DNA from: Anaerosporobacter mobilis DSM 15930
Lineage (GTDB): Bacteria > Bacillota > Clostridia > Lachnospirales > Lachnospiraceae
DNA: 64,000 nucleotides
Reading direction: 5' to 3'
NCBI RefSeq assembly: GCF_900142955.1
Contig: NZ_FRCP01000023.1
Location: 1 to 64,000 of the forward strand
The notes under the pieces are model-generated. The model saw only the letters and a list, made by a program, of their open reading frames with translations. It was not told where the DNA came from and searched no databases. Below are positions 53,359 through 62,658 of this stretch, one piece after another. The stretch's first letter is position 1. Every line of letters begins with the position of its first letter. The position numbers and the translations under genes are program-made.

Positions 53359-53905
53359 TCGCAATCACTTCCTCTCTTAATTCATAATAGGTATACTTAC
53401 CAAGTTGCTCATGAGTAAACTGTGATAATATTTCATGTGTGTTATACATTAATGAAACATCAAGTACAATGTTAGCCGGCACGTATTTTCTCAATGTAGT
53501 TTCAACATCAGAATATTTATTCTTTGATGTTAAAGCAATTTTCACAATCAAAGTGTACTCATTGTTTCTAAGGACCATTGAATATCCGTTTTCACCACAT
53601 AAAGTTCGCAATTGCAATTCAAGCATTCGATACGTATACGGTAATTGTTCATTCAATTTGCTAAGAATACGAAAACGTCTGAAATCCAAATCGTCTGTAT
53701 CCTTTGCATTAATCTCCATAATGCTTTCCCAACGCTTACAGCCGTTATCTGTTAGAGTCGTGGCAAATTGATCATTAATAGCGTCTTCTACCGCCTGCCA
53801 TACACATTCTAGCTTAGGATTCTCCACTTCTGATAAAACCTTGAACTCTCTTATCTGTTGAATAATATTACTTTGATATGAGAGCAAATCAACTTCTTTA
53901 GTCAC
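53348..53905 (-). CDS. Baseplate wedge protein, YmfQ/XkdU (DUF2313) type
   Basis: The 185-residue protein matches the DUF2313 family (XkdU of PBSX, gp48 of Mu): DLDFRRFRILSKLNEQLPYTY near residues 73-93 and LRKYVPANIVLDVSL near 140. It joins baseplate J to the tail fibre. It overlaps the end of the baseplate J gene by 8 bases. Confidence 0.85.
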   Translation of the reverse strand: MTKEVDLLSYQSNIIQQIREFKVLSEVENPKLECVWQAVEDAINDQFATTLTDNGCKRWESIMEINAKDTDDLDFRRFRILSKLNEQLPYTYRMLELQLRTLCGENGYSMVLRNNEYTLIVKIALTSKNKYSDVETTLRKYVPANIVLDVSLMYNTHEILSQFTHEQLGKYTYYELREEVIANGN

Positions 53906-54962
53906 TTACAGTCCCCCTCGTTGGTATGTTATTATCTTTGAGCACAAGGTTAACAACTTCACCGTTAATAGTCGTTCCTGATATATCAACAATTCCAGTT
54001 ACATTGAGAAGTCGATACTCAATCTGACTAATACGTACTACCAACGCATTCTCTTTATCCCATTCCTTTGCTAATTCTAAAAGGTAATCGTCAATAGCTT
54101 TTTCAATATAAGATCTAACATCATCAAAGGCATAGCCCGTTTGATAAGTGATGGTAGATGATATATTCACTGTAGTGTCTTCAACTCCTGCTACTGTAAC
54201 AACATGTCCAATTGGAGCAATACCATATCCTTCACCACTTTGTTTAACTGGATCAATCTGATTTTGTACTACTTCAATTAATTCATCCGTAGGTTTCTTG
54301 TAATCAGAATCAATAATTACTACCTTTATAGTTCCGCCACCATTCCAAGTTGGATAAATCTTGCAACCACCTACACCAGATAACTCATTAACCTTTTCTT
54401 TGTAATCAGCAATGTTACCTCCAAATGATTGACTACTTAAGCTAATGAAGTATTTATCTCTCAGTGATTCCGTCTCTTCTTCATCTTCTCCTGGAATAAG
54501 TACTTCTGTAATATTGGCAGTTTCTAATCCTTCGATATAGTCTAGAGGGATAAGCTTTCCTGTATGGGAGTTTGGTTCGCTGCCAATGGTTTCACATTCA
54601 AGCTTGTACGTCCCAGCACTAATTTTCTCAGTTACAATGTAATTGAAATCATCTAGAGTAAATCTTTCTCCAATCTCGACATCAATGTTAAATACACCTT
54701 TAACAACAGCATAAGTTGCAGGAGTTGGTTCAATACCTCTTTCAGCTGCACGTCTTATTAAGAATTCTCTACTTGCTGTATCCGCAAAAGATTCATCAAG
54801 GATCGTATCAATCTCTGCATATGCTTGTGCAAGTTCCATGGCACAAGGCGAAATAGCAATACCAAGCACACCTTCTGAACGGCTATCTAACCCTGGGTAG
54901 TTTGTTTTTACGGATGTCATCATTTCATTGTAAATTGCTTCATATGTCTTTTCTTCATACAT
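53898..54962 (-). CDS. Baseplate J-like protein (XkdT)
   Basis: The 354-residue protein is a Mu gp47/T4 gp6-type baseplate protein. Recognisable features are EGVLGIAISPCAMELAQAYAEID near residue 30, the repeated tail-region GGAIxD-like segments (SLSSQSFGGNIADYKEKV) and the C-terminal domain with VVRISQIEYRLLNVTGIVDI. It forms the ring around the hub that triggers sheath contraction. It overlaps the XkdS gene by one base. Confidence 0.9.
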   Translation of the reverse strand: MYEEKTYEAIYNEMMTSVKTNYPGLDSRSEGVLGIAISPCAMELAQAYAEIDTILDESFADTASREFLIRRAAERGIEPTPATYAVVKGVFNIDVEIGERFTLDDFNYIVTEKISAGTYKLECETIGSEPNSHTGKLIPLDYIEGLETANITEVLIPGEDEEETESLRDKYFISLSSQSFGGNIADYKEKVNELSGVGGCKIYPTWNGGGTIKVVIIDSDYKKPTDELIEVVQNQIDPVKQSGEGYGIAPIGHVVTVAGVEDTTVNISSTITYQTGYAFDDVRSYIEKAIDDYLLELAKEWDKENALVVRISQIEYRLLNVTGIVDISGTTINGEVVNLVLKDNNIPTRGTVSD

Positions 54963-55363
54963 TAGATATTCACCTCCGTTTCTGTTTCAAAAGCTCCTTG
55001 ATTAGTTGTAACTGTAAAGGTAACTGTAACAATAGTGCCATTCTTCTCAAAATTAAAATCTTCAACACTTTCGATTCTGTCATCTTGAGTTAATGCTTCT
55101 TCGATTCTTCTCTTCAATTCCGGATATACATACCCAATAGGCATACCGATAAGATCTTGTGATTCAAATCCATAATCCCAATTGTAAACCATATTCTCAT
55201 ATCGTTCCGTATTTAAGATGAGAAAAACAGCTTGTTTTACTGCTTCAATTCCATCAACTGTACCAACGATCTTATTGTTAATAAAATCTATAAAGAAAGT
55301 CTTAGTTGGTACTTCCGACACTGTTTCGTCTGTATCTATAAAGTTATTATTTGTAGGTAACAT
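54962..55363 (-). CDS. Baseplate protein, XkdS (DUF2634) type
   Basis: The 133-residue protein belongs to the gp25-like/DUF2634 family (YDWGYG-type motif seen as VYNWDYGFESQDLIG near residue 60). It is the baseplate component that starts sheath polymerisation. AAGGTGGTG precedes the ATG. Confidence 0.88.
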   Translation of the reverse strand: MLPTNNNFIDTDETVSEVPTKTFFIDFINNKIVGTVDGIEAVKQAVFLILNTERYENMVYNWDYGFESQDLIGMPIGYVYPELKRRIEEALTQDDRIESVEDFNFEKNGTIVTVTFTVTTNQGAFETETEVNI

Positions 55364-55366
55364 AGA

Positions 55367-55612
55367 TTACACCACCTTATCTATAATTAGATACTTTTGC
55401 CCACCCTTAGCCCGTATCATAACCACATTGTCATTATCTTGCATGATTTTGCTGTACGCATAAGTTGCATAAACAAACTCCTCGTTAAGAGTGAGCTTCT
55501 GATCCACATTTACACTAAGGGGATTAGTCTTGATGACTTTACCAAATATTAAATCACTAGGTTTACTTGCCTCTACAGCTTCTATTGCTGCTTTTTTTAT
55601 TAATTGTGCCAT
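55367..55612 (-). CDS. XkdR-type (DUF2577) baseplate protein
   Basis: From the conserved start MAQLIKKAAIEAVEASKP (ATG 55612) the protein has 81 residues, with an OB-like beta-rich body (FGKVIKTNPLSVNVDQKLTL). It matches DUF2577 (XkdR), a small protein always next to the hub gene. The nearest AGGAG lies 18 bases upstream; an in-frame TTG directly beside that site is less likely. Confidence 0.82.
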   Translation of the reverse strand: MAQLIKKAAIEAVEASKPSDLIFGKVIKTNPLSVNVDQKLTLNEEFVYATYAYSKIMQDNDNVVMIRAKGGQKYLIIDKVV

Positions 55613-55613
55613 A

Positions 55614-56567
55614 TTAGCTATTAAAATCAACTCCTCTCAATTTCAAATCCATAAAGTGAGAATCCTTCGAATACGTATGAGTAACCTTGTCAACCAACAT
55701 CCAACCTTTGAATTTCACATTGTCTATGACAAGCCTTACACAGATTCTACTCCCTGCACGAACTCTATTATCACCAAAACAATTACTTACACTAAAATCT
55801 TTTGAAGTACTATTATATAACTCTAATAACGCGCTCGCTTTTTGCTTTACTAGAGTCTCATCTTGGATTGTTTCGTAATATAGCAGTACACCATATTGAT
55901 TAATAGAGTCGATATCTTCATCAACATAAACGGTTCTCTTCTTTGTTGTATCATCTTCATGTACAAGCTTTATTTTGTTATATGTATTCGAATCAATACT
56001 AGTGCTATATTCAAATGATTCTCCACTTGATGGATCAATTTCAATTGGAACAACCATATTGGATATATTTTTTAAATTAAGCTTACCAAAGTCATCATAC
56101 AGTACATAAATCTTTTTCTTAGCCTTAAGTGTCTCATCCATAGAATTGATTACCATATCGAATAAAGTAGTATTGTCCTCTACTCTTGACATTTTATAAA
56201 CTGTGTCATCGATATCACCTGTTCTTAGGTAAAAGTCTTTTGCTAGCATCTTTAGTAACTCACTCGTACTCTTTTTGCTATACGAATAGGTATCCTTATT
56301 CTTAAAATAACGCAACTGGTCATATGCTGTGACCGATATTGTATTATCTGAGGAACGTTTCTTAGTAAATACATAACCAAAGAAAATCTTGTCGCTATTA
56401 TCTATGAATCGAACTTCATTCCCTTCTTCAAAATCAAGGTTACCATCCTGATATACCTCAAATTTCAACGTTCCTGGTGAACCACTTCTTTCAGTTTCCC
56501 AAGTAACATTGCCAATAACGGAAGGATAATACAATATGTCGTTGTTATAAATAGTTAATTCATACAT
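55614..56567 (-). CDS. Tail hub protein (XkdQ type)
   Basis: The 317-residue protein resembles XkdQ/phage gpD-type hub proteins: GTLKFEVYQDGNLDFEEGNEVRF near residues 32-55 and a long beta-barrel core. It sits at the tail tip and carries the spike. It lies directly after the LysM protein gene in the same order as in PBSX. Confidence 0.85.
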   Translation of the reverse strand: MYELTIYNNDILYYPSVIGNVTWETERSGSPGTLKFEVYQDGNLDFEEGNEVRFIDNSDKIFFGYVFTKKRSSDNTISVTAYDQLRYFKNKDTYSYSKKSTSELLKMLAKDFYLRTGDIDDTVYKMSRVEDNTTLFDMVINSMDETLKAKKKIYVLYDDFGKLNLKNISNMVVPIEIDPSSGESFEYSTSIDSNTYNKIKLVHEDDTTKKRTVYVDEDIDSINQYGVLLYYETIQDETLVKQKASALLELYNSTSKDFSVSNCFGDNRVRAGSRICVRLVIDNVKFKGWMLVDKVTHTYSKDSHFMDLKLRGVDFNS

Positions 56568-56579
56568 GCTACTATCCTC

Positions 56580-57557
56580 CTATTTGCTAGTTATTGTGTT
56601 TTTCTGACTACCATTGGCACCGCCAGTAATTTGGTTGTTCTTAGTACTACTGTATCCTTTTGTTCCTGTTATTGAGTTTTTAGATTTTGCTAAATCATAA
56701 TTAAATATGCTTACAATATCTACCTCAGTAACGAAATTAGTATTTGCCTTACTTTTTGAATTTACTTTATTATTACTTGTACTATTAGGTTTGTTACTTC
56801 CATTATTGGATCTATTACTTGTAGATCTTCTTGTTTTACTACTAGTACTATATCCAGCGGCACTTGCTGTTGACGATTTTACATCCTGAATCTTAATTTT
56901 CTGTCCTTGATAAATTAGATTTGGATTTTTAATTCCATTAAGCTTGGCAAGATTCCAACATTTAGAGCCATCTCCAAGATATTTTTTAGCAATTGCCCAA
57001 AGCGTATCGCCTTTCTTAACAGTATAATACTTTATATTCGATCCTTTTTTTAATCCTCCTGTCTTCATCCTTGTAGTCTTTAGATCTATTTTCTTAGTGC
57101 CATACTCTACATATTGTTTAAGTTTAATAGCAACCGTAAAATCATTATTATCTTTCGAATCCTCTGTTAACGCATACTCCTCAAGGGTAACTAACATTTC
57201 CGTTGGAAATATCTTATTATCTTTATCTCTTATAATTTTAAAATAAAAGGGTTGTAAGTTTAACTTTAATTCTTCTAGATAATCCAGATAATAATTTGGA
57301 TATAAATATTTTAAAATTCTTGGTACCTTTTTAGAATTTCCCCTGATTGTATTAACCAATAGATACCTTGCAAAAGGGTACGCATGCATTGGCAGCAATG
57401 CATCAAAACTTATCTCTGTTAAACCAGGTGCTGTAATTAAATTAACCTCACCTTCATTAATAAGATTTATTGTTTTGTTTTGATTCTTAATCTTTGTGTC
57501 AACCTTAGAAGGTGTGACAGGTAACAGCATCTTATCCAAATAAAATTCGTATGACAT
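56580..57557 (-). CDS. XkdP-type tail protein with LysM domain
   Basis: The 325-residue protein has an N-terminal region typical of XkdP (YEFYLDKMLLPVTPSKV), a LysM domain (about residues 175-225; YYTVKKGDTLWAIAKKYLGD and GQKIKI) and a low-complexity Ser/Asn/Lys tail (about 230-325). LysM binds peptidoglycan; here it helps the baseplate meet the wall. The long disordered tail is unusual for the family. Confidence 0.85.
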   Translation of the reverse strand: MSYEFYLDKMLLPVTPSKVDTKIKNQNKTINLINEGEVNLITAPGLTEISFDALLPMHAYPFARYLLVNTIRGNSKKVPRILKYLYPNYYLDYLEELKLNLQPFYFKIIRDKDNKIFPTEMLVTLEEYALTEDSKDNNDFTVAIKLKQYVEYGTKKIDLKTTRMKTGGLKKGSNIKYYTVKKGDTLWAIAKKYLGDGSKCWNLAKLNGIKNPNLIYQGQKIKIQDVKSSTASAAGYSTSSKTRRSTSNRSNNGSNKPNSTSNNKVNSKSKANTNFVTEVDIVSIFNYDLAKSKNSITGTKGYSSTKNNQITGGANGSQKNTITSK

Positions 57558-57568
57558 AGTATCACCCC

Positions 57569-59461
57569 CTAACTGTTGTATTGTTCTGCGGTAGAATTCA
57601 AAGACTCATATAGTTGATTTTCCAAATGATTAACCACTCCATCTAGATCAGTATTTTTATTTACTTTGTTGTGTATTCCACCCATATTTACTTTAATCTC
57701 TGCTGTTGTGAATCTGTTGATTACTTCTCGTTCTGCTACATCCCGTAAGTACTTTATTTCTGCTGTGCTATCGCTAACTGATTTAGCAATTGTTGCTGTA
57801 TTCTCTGCTGTACTTTCTATTCCAGGTTGTATTCCTGATAAACCTAAACCATTTGATGTGTCGTTTTCCTTAACTTCATTTGCTCGTTTTGTAGCTTCTT
57901 CTATTTTCACTTTCCGCTCTGCTGCATCTCTTACCGCTTCTGCCTTTTGAGTAGCTATATCAGTTTCACGAGCTATATTGTCATTGTACTCATCTGTAAT
58001 CATCTTATTCAATGCTGTTTGCCTTGCTTGTTTTCGTGCCTCAGCTTCAGCTGCTAAATCAGTACCTAGGGTAACTTCACTTATTAAATCTATAGACACA
58101 TTGGGTAATTTGTTAATTACTTTGATAATTTCATTAATACCTGGTATGAACATATTAAGAAGTTCTTGAATTATAACTGCAATTTGACCAATTGTAATTT
58201 CTATAAAATTCATAATACCATACCAGATAGCTACTATTCCTATCTTTAACAATCCAAAGGCCGTAAGTAAATGATTCACAAGCACGGAGCCACATATCAT
58301 TAAGTTGTCCCACGCTGTTAATACAGTATTTTCTGCCTTAAGCCATGCCACCTCTAAACTCGCACAGCTCTTTATCCATTGGTATAATGCGACTAAAAGG
58401 ATTCCTATTATTATAGCTGCGATAAGTATAATTGGATTTTTTAACATTGTTGCATTTAATAGTGATTGTGCCACTGTAAGATTACCAACAGCTATTTGTC
58501 CTAATGCGCATGCTCCATAGTAAGCCGACATAGCAATCGTACCTATATCTTGCGCCAGTTTACAGCCTAATATTAATAATTTGAATGCTGCAAACGCGCC
58601 AGCCACCCCAACAATAATAGGCTCAATATCTGACCAATTATCACATATTGCATTTGCCACTGGTATAGCTAAACCCAGTAGCCACCCAATTACACTGGCG
58701 ATGTTAGAAATTGCATACACAATACCCGCTGCAAATTCCTGAAAACTTGGATTATTGGCAATCTCACTAAACTTCTCTAATATCGGTTGGATTGCCATAA
58801 GACCCTGATTCTTTATCGTATTACCTACCTGCTCCCAAGTCATTGGCATAGAATTGAATTTATTATTAATATCATCTGTTGCAGATATCATCGCATTCTT
58901 CACGACCTCCGCAGTAAGTTGTCCTCCTGCCGCCATATCGTTTAAGGTATCAACAGGTACACTTAGATAATCTGCAATTGTCTGAATCATGTTAGGCGCC
59001 TCAGCAAATATGCTATTAAGTTCATCACCACGCATTACACCGGAACTTAATGATTGAGTTAATTTAGAAAAAGCGCTATTCGTATCTTCTGTTGACGCCC
59101 CTGCAATAGCAAATTGTTTACTTACTAATTCTGCGAAATCAACCGTCTCTGCTGTAGAATTAAATACATCTCTAACATTACTACTTAGCCCCGCTACTCT
59201 ATCCGCTGTGGTTTGATATGCTGTTCCAGAACTTTGTGCAGACCTAAATATCATATCTTGCAATTCTTTGCTTGTTTGCATACCATCATTCATAAGATTA
59301 AGACGTGCACTTGTTTGAACCATTTGATCAGACAAGCCAATGATTTTCTCAATATTAAACGCTTCTTTAACAGAGGTAGCAACACTTTCCAATTTATTGT
59401 CTATTGCCTCGAATACTGCGTAACTTTCTTCCAATAGCATTACTGATTGTATACTTGCCAT
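57569..59461 (-). CDS. Tape measure protein
   Basis: The 630-residue protein has the tape-measure domain at its N-terminus (about residues 25-220; SGVMRGDELNSIFAEAPNMIQ is characteristic), a hydrophobic middle with several membrane-like helices (about 240-430) and a charged helical end. Its length fixes tail length; 630 residues would give a fairly short tail. AGGAGGTGAG precedes the ATG. It follows the frameshifted chaperone extension by 51 bases. Confidence 0.9.
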   Translation of the reverse strand: MASIQSVMLLEESYAVFEAIDNKLESVATSVKEAFNIEKIIGLSDQMVQTSARLNLMNDGMQTSKELQDMIFRSAQSSGTAYQTTADRVAGLSSNVRDVFNSTAETVDFAELVSKQFAIAGASTEDTNSAFSKLTQSLSSGVMRGDELNSIFAEAPNMIQTIADYLSVPVDTLNDMAAGGQLTAEVVKNAMISATDDINNKFNSMPMTWEQVGNTIKNQGLMAIQPILEKFSEIANNPSFQEFAAGIVYAISNIASVIGWLLGLAIPVANAICDNWSDIEPIIVGVAGAFAAFKLLILGCKLAQDIGTIAMSAYYGACALGQIAVGNLTVAQSLLNATMLKNPIILIAAIIIGILLVALYQWIKSCASLEVAWLKAENTVLTAWDNLMICGSVLVNHLLTAFGLLKIGIVAIWYGIMNFIEITIGQIAVIIQELLNMFIPGINEIIKVINKLPNVSIDLISEVTLGTDLAAEAEARKQARQTALNKMITDEYNDNIARETDIATQKAEAVRDAAERKVKIEEATKRANEVKENDTSNGLGLSGIQPGIESTAENTATIAKSVSDSTAEIKYLRDVAEREVINRFTTAEIKVNMGGIHNKVNKNTDLDGVVNHLENQLYESLNSTAEQYNS

Positions 59462-59512
59462 CTTCTCACCTCCTATCCTTTACAACATAATTTTGATATT
59501 TTGTTTTTGATT

Positions 59513-59698
59513 CTAATGTTTCGATTTTCTCTTTGCTTTATCTTGTTCTTTCTTTTCGTCTTCAATCTTTACTCTGATAGACGCAATGACAAATGCTTTT
59601 TCATTATCATCGAGATTAATAAATTCTGAAGGTAGTATATGGAATTTATGAAGGCAATAGTGAGCGTAATTTGACTCACTATCACCCTCACGAATTAG
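59513..59698 (-). CDS. Frameshift extension of the tail assembly chaperone
   Basis: In the -1 frame relative to the chaperone gene the sequence stays open from CTA at 59698 to TAG at 59513, encoding 61 residues (LIREGDSESNYAHYCLHKF onward, ending in a Lys/Arg-rich helix). It has no start codon or ribosome site of its own and can be made only by frameshift, like gpT of lambda or the XkdN extension. The fusion product would have about 204 residues and would bind the tape measure. Confidence 0.82.
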   Translation of the reverse strand, partial: LIREGDSESNYAHYCLHKFHILPSEFINLDDNEKAFVIASIRVKIEDEKKEQDKAKRKSKH

Positions 59699-59704
59699 TT
59701 TTTT
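59653..59704 (-). promoter_or_regulatory. Programmed -1 frameshift site with stimulatory stem-loop
   Basis: The minus strand has the slippery heptamer A AAA AAC at 59704-59698, read in the correct phase (gcA AAA AAC TAA), directly before the chaperone stop codon. After 11 bases, GGTGATAGTGAG (59686-59675) pairs with CTCACTATTGCC (59664-59653) over 12 bp including two G-U pairs. This is the classic -1 frameshift signal of phage tail chaperone genes. Confidence 0.85.
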
Positions 59705-60126
59705 GCCTCTTCTACCTTTTCGTCCATAGTAACGTCAAAACCATTATTCTTTTGTACAAATAATAAGAGATCTTGGTATTCCCCTGGGTTATCCACCATA
59801 GCACGCAATAAGTCCTCTGCTTTTTTAGCACCATAGGAATCCTGAAGTTCTGCATTATCTAGACATGGATCAACACAACATGCACATACCATTTTTGCCA
59901 TATACTTTTTGGTATCTAATTTAGGTCGAAACATCCCTGGTTTACCAGTTACTTGCACATCGCTTGTACAATCATCTCGAATAATCTCGTCTTGTGCTGT
60001 GGTGATTGCCTTGAACTCCCATTTCATTGGTTGCCCCTTTTCATCTACAAGAGATTTTGTAACAGGGTAGAAAACATTTTCTTTTACTATTTTATTTGTT
60101 TTTAAAAATCTGCTTAAGTTACTCAT
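59695..60126 (-). CDS. Tail assembly chaperone (XkdN type)
   Basis: The 143-residue protein matches XkdN-type proteins encoded between tube and tape measure (ATG followed by LSRFLKTNKIVKENVFYPVT; four cysteines around ACCVDPCLD). It corresponds to gpG of lambda, which coats the tape measure until the tube forms. It ends in AAC TAA, part of the frameshift site that yields a longer fusion. A GC-rich hairpin lies between it and the tube gene. Confidence 0.88.
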   Translation of the reverse strand: MSNLSRFLKTNKIVKENVFYPVTKSLVDEKGQPMKWEFKAITTAQDEIIRDDCTSDVQVTGKPGMFRPKLDTKKYMAKMVCACCVDPCLDNAELQDSYGAKKAEDLLRAMVDNPGEYQDLLLFVQKNNGFDVTMDEKVEEAKN

Positions 60127-60151
60127 ATATTAATACCTATACCTTTCTTAT

Positions 60152-60177
60152 TGCCTGCGAACTCCTGCCCGCAGGCA
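60152..60177. other. GC-rich hairpin between tube and chaperone genes
   Basis: TGCCTGCG (60152-60159) pairs perfectly with CGCAGGCA (60170-60177). It lacks a T run, so it is probably not a simple terminator; it may slow RNA decay of the abundant tube message or reduce expression of the genes after it. Confidence 0.5.
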
Positions 60178-60221
60178 CAATTTTGCGTGTGAAAAATCCT
60201 AATTATTCACGTTAATGTTTC

Positions 60222-60701
60222 CTAGTTTGTTAACATACCATCAAGCAATTCAAACTCTTCTGGCATTTCAAAATCATCATAAGTTCCTGAAATCTCTTCA
60301 TCCAGATATTCACCATCTGCATCAAACTTAGCTAAGATTCCACCGTCAATATTACATCCATAGAAATTAATCGTTTGTCTACCAGCGGCACTAGAAGGAT
60401 CTTCATTAGTTACTTGGATTTCAAAGTATATATCCTCACCTGTATCTTTGAAACGCTTCATCATATTTCTAAAGATAGATGTGTTATAGTGAATAGTTGC
60501 TTTGAAGTCGCCTTCCCAACCAGTGGCTTTATTTCCTTTACCCGTCTTTCCAAGGATAGGAACCTTAGTTTTATTCTTGTTAAAGTTTGATTCAAAGTTA
60601 ATAAAATTGAAGCAATTATATCTCTTATCGTCTATTGTAACGAAACACTCTGCAAGGGCTGCACCAATTGCATCCTTTGATAACATTGTAATATTAGCCA
60701 T
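60222..60701 (-). CDS. Tail tube protein (XkdM type)
   Basis: The 159-residue protein is the inner tube subunit of the XkdM/DUF2001 family (LSKDAIGAALAECFVTIDDKR and TGWEGDFKATIHYNTSIFR near residues 8-80; the end shows the FEMPEEF motif). It stacks into the tube inside the sheath. It follows the sheath gene by 13 bases. Confidence 0.9.
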   Translation of the reverse strand: MANITMLSKDAIGAALAECFVTIDDKRYNCFNFINFESNFNKNKTKVPILGKTGKGNKATGWEGDFKATIHYNTSIFRNMMKRFKDTGEDIYFEIQVTNEDPSSAAGRQTINFYGCNIDGGILAKFDADGEYLDEEISGTYDDFEMPEEFELLDGMLTN

Positions 60702-60714
60702 GTCTTACTCCTCC

Positions 60715-62022
60715 TTACTGTACGATTACAGTCATATATAATTTAGTCATGCAATTAACTGGTTGAATTGGATTAACTGCTACAACTGATTTCTTATCAT
60801 TTCCTAGTTCTACTACCACCTCAGCAGAATCAAAGTTCTCTATTGCTTGAAGTTTTTCTAGTTCCTTATCATAAGCAACGATATCGGACCAAAAACTAAC
60901 TCGTCCAGATTTATTATTCTGAATCTTACCAAGATATTTATTATTGAATAGTAACGCAATATCATTGCCGACTTGATCTAATACTCTGATGGTTTGGTTT
61001 GACTTAAAATCTTCCCCTTTTTCATCTGTTACGGAAACAAGCGAGTTAATATCATCAAGCACACGAACTTCATCACCAACCTTATGGAAGGTAAGTTCAC
61101 CTGCCCTAATAGCAGCTTCTAATTCCGATTGTTTATAATCCGTAATCACTGTAAATTCACCATCATAGGTCATATTGGTGCATGATTTGTTGATTGCACA
61201 GTCAGCCTCTGCTCCAGATAACCAGTAAACTAAGGATGATTCCTCCGCCCCCTGATCCGATACCTTATTCTTAACATTGATTACACCTTCATAATCAGCT
61301 GCTTGGTTATAAACTACAAGCTGGAATTTAACTCCCATCTCATCACGTAGACGTTTGGTATATTCGGTATATAGAGACTTAACCGATGATGACGCAGATA
61401 AGCAACCAAGTACATTGAATGAATAAGATTCCAACGCATTAAGCGCATTTTGCTCTGATTCTCCATCTACAGTACCATTTGTACCTCCTGTTAGTGCAAT
61501 ACCGGATGTATTTTCAAGCGTTGCCTCCGCCTTAAATGTAACAAATGCATTTGCTTTAAGTCCTGCCCCTTCACTGACTGTTTGAATATCAAGTACCTTC
61601 GTACCAAGCATAGTAGATACATCAAACTTACTGGAATCATCAACATTAGGTGCAATCGCAATCTTTAGATCATTACCTCTTGTTCCTCCAAACAATGCTG
61701 TTGCATAAGTATTTGAGGCTTTGATCCCGCCACTATTTAGACGATAGAAATATACTTTCTTTGCATTAGCAAATAGCTCCCTAATCCCTTTTACTTCCTC
61801 AGATTCATATGTATATCCAAAAATCTTTAATGAATCTTTTCTGAACTCCTCATTTGTAACTGTAAAAACCGTAGCTTCCTCTCCCCAATTTAAGGATACT
61901 GGAATAGCAACTATTCCTCTGTCTGATAAAGTTGCTCTTGCTCTAGCCGCGCTAACAAAATTAATATACGTTCCAGGAAGTACCTTATTTTGTGTAACGA
62001 ATAATCCTCCACCAAGTCCCAT
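60715..62022 (-). CDS. Tail sheath protein (XkdK type)
   Basis: The 435-residue protein is the contractile sheath subunit of the XkdK/FI family: LPGTYINFVSAARARATLSD near residue 17, GGTRGNDLKIAI near 110 and the C-terminal NPIQPVNCMTKLYMTVIV strand that links subunits. Its presence shows the tail is contractile (myovirus-like). AAAGGTG precedes the ATG. Confidence 0.93.
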   Translation of the reverse strand: MGLGGGLFVTQNKVLPGTYINFVSAARARATLSDRGIVAIPVSLNWGEEATVFTVTNEEFRKDSLKIFGYTYESEEVKGIRELFANAKKVYFYRLNSGGIKASNTYATALFGGTRGNDLKIAIAPNVDDSSKFDVSTMLGTKVLDIQTVSEGAGLKANAFVTFKAEATLENTSGIALTGGTNGTVDGESEQNALNALESYSFNVLGCLSASSSVKSLYTEYTKRLRDEMGVKFQLVVYNQAADYEGVINVKNKVSDQGAEESSLVYWLSGAEADCAINKSCTNMTYDGEFTVITDYKQSELEAAIRAGELTFHKVGDEVRVLDDINSLVSVTDEKGEDFKSNQTIRVLDQVGNDIALLFNNKYLGKIQNNKSGRVSFWSDIVAYDKELEKLQAIENFDSAEVVVELGNDKKSVVAVNPIQPVNCMTKLYMTVIVQ

Positions 62023-62205
62023 TTAATTCACCTTTCCTTTCTTAAAATCAAGAATTTTCTTCTCAACTTCGCTAATTGTGTATAATTTGTTATCTCTTAA
62101 TAATGCGTTTAGTAAATCCGATTCTGTCTTAAATCGATTACTCTTTACTAACTGAGTTTTGCTAAAACTAGGATTTACTATTGTTTCTGCCTTCTTTGTA
62201 GCCAA
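62023..62205 (-). CDS. Small basic tail-locus protein
   Basis: The 60-residue protein is helical and basic (MATKKAETIVNPSFSKTQLV then LLNALLRDNKLYTISEVEKK). Genes of this size often lie just before the sheath gene in clostridial phages. AAGGAGTG precedes the ATG, and it ends against the sheath start. Function unknown. Confidence 0.7.
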   Translation of the reverse strand: MATKKAETIVNPSFSKTQLVKSNRFKTESDLLNALLRDNKLYTISEVEKKILDFKKGKVN

Positions 62206-62211
62206 ATCAAA

Positions 62212-62658
62212 TCACTCCTTTAAACTAAAGTTTTTCATTTGTTCACTTTCTTCTACTTTCTTAAGCATGTGAACATTGTACTCAATCTGAAAATTTAGTA
62301 CATCATCAACGGTATTACTCTTCATACTAGAGCCATGCACAAGATTATTATCAATCATAATAAACTCAAGTACTTCTTCCAGCTGGCCAATAACATTCCC
62401 GATCTCTTCCTTCGCATTCGTTAATGAAGGATAGTACTGAATCATGAATGTGTTCTTATTGATATATCTATTGCCTAGTTTAGCTTCAAGGCTATGAGTA
62501 GTATTATAGATATAAAAATAAGGTTTCCTTACTTCCTCAGCCACGCTCTCTGAATATATGCCGTAGTTTTCACCAAACTCCTGATAGATTGCTTGAGATA
62601 TAGCATTGATTATTTTGTTTATCACTTGATTTACTCCTTTAATCTTTATTGATCTCAT
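62212..62658 (-). CDS. Tail terminator-like protein (DUF6838 type)
   Basis: The 148-residue protein resembles the tail-terminator family of clostridial phages (SQAIYQEFGENYGIYSESV and KPYFYIYNTTHSLEAKLGN). In phages it caps the upper tail end and joins it to the head; in a tailocin it would close the tail. No head-joining or capsid genes stand before it. AAAGGAGTAAAT precedes the ATG. Confidence 0.75.
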   Translation of the reverse strand: MRSIKIKGVNQVINKIINAISQAIYQEFGENYGIYSESVAEEVRKPYFYIYNTTHSLEAKLGNRYINKNTFMIQYYPSLTNAKEEIGNVIGQLEEVLEFIMIDNNLVHGSSMKSNTVDDVLNFQIEYNVHMLKKVEESEQMKNFSLKE

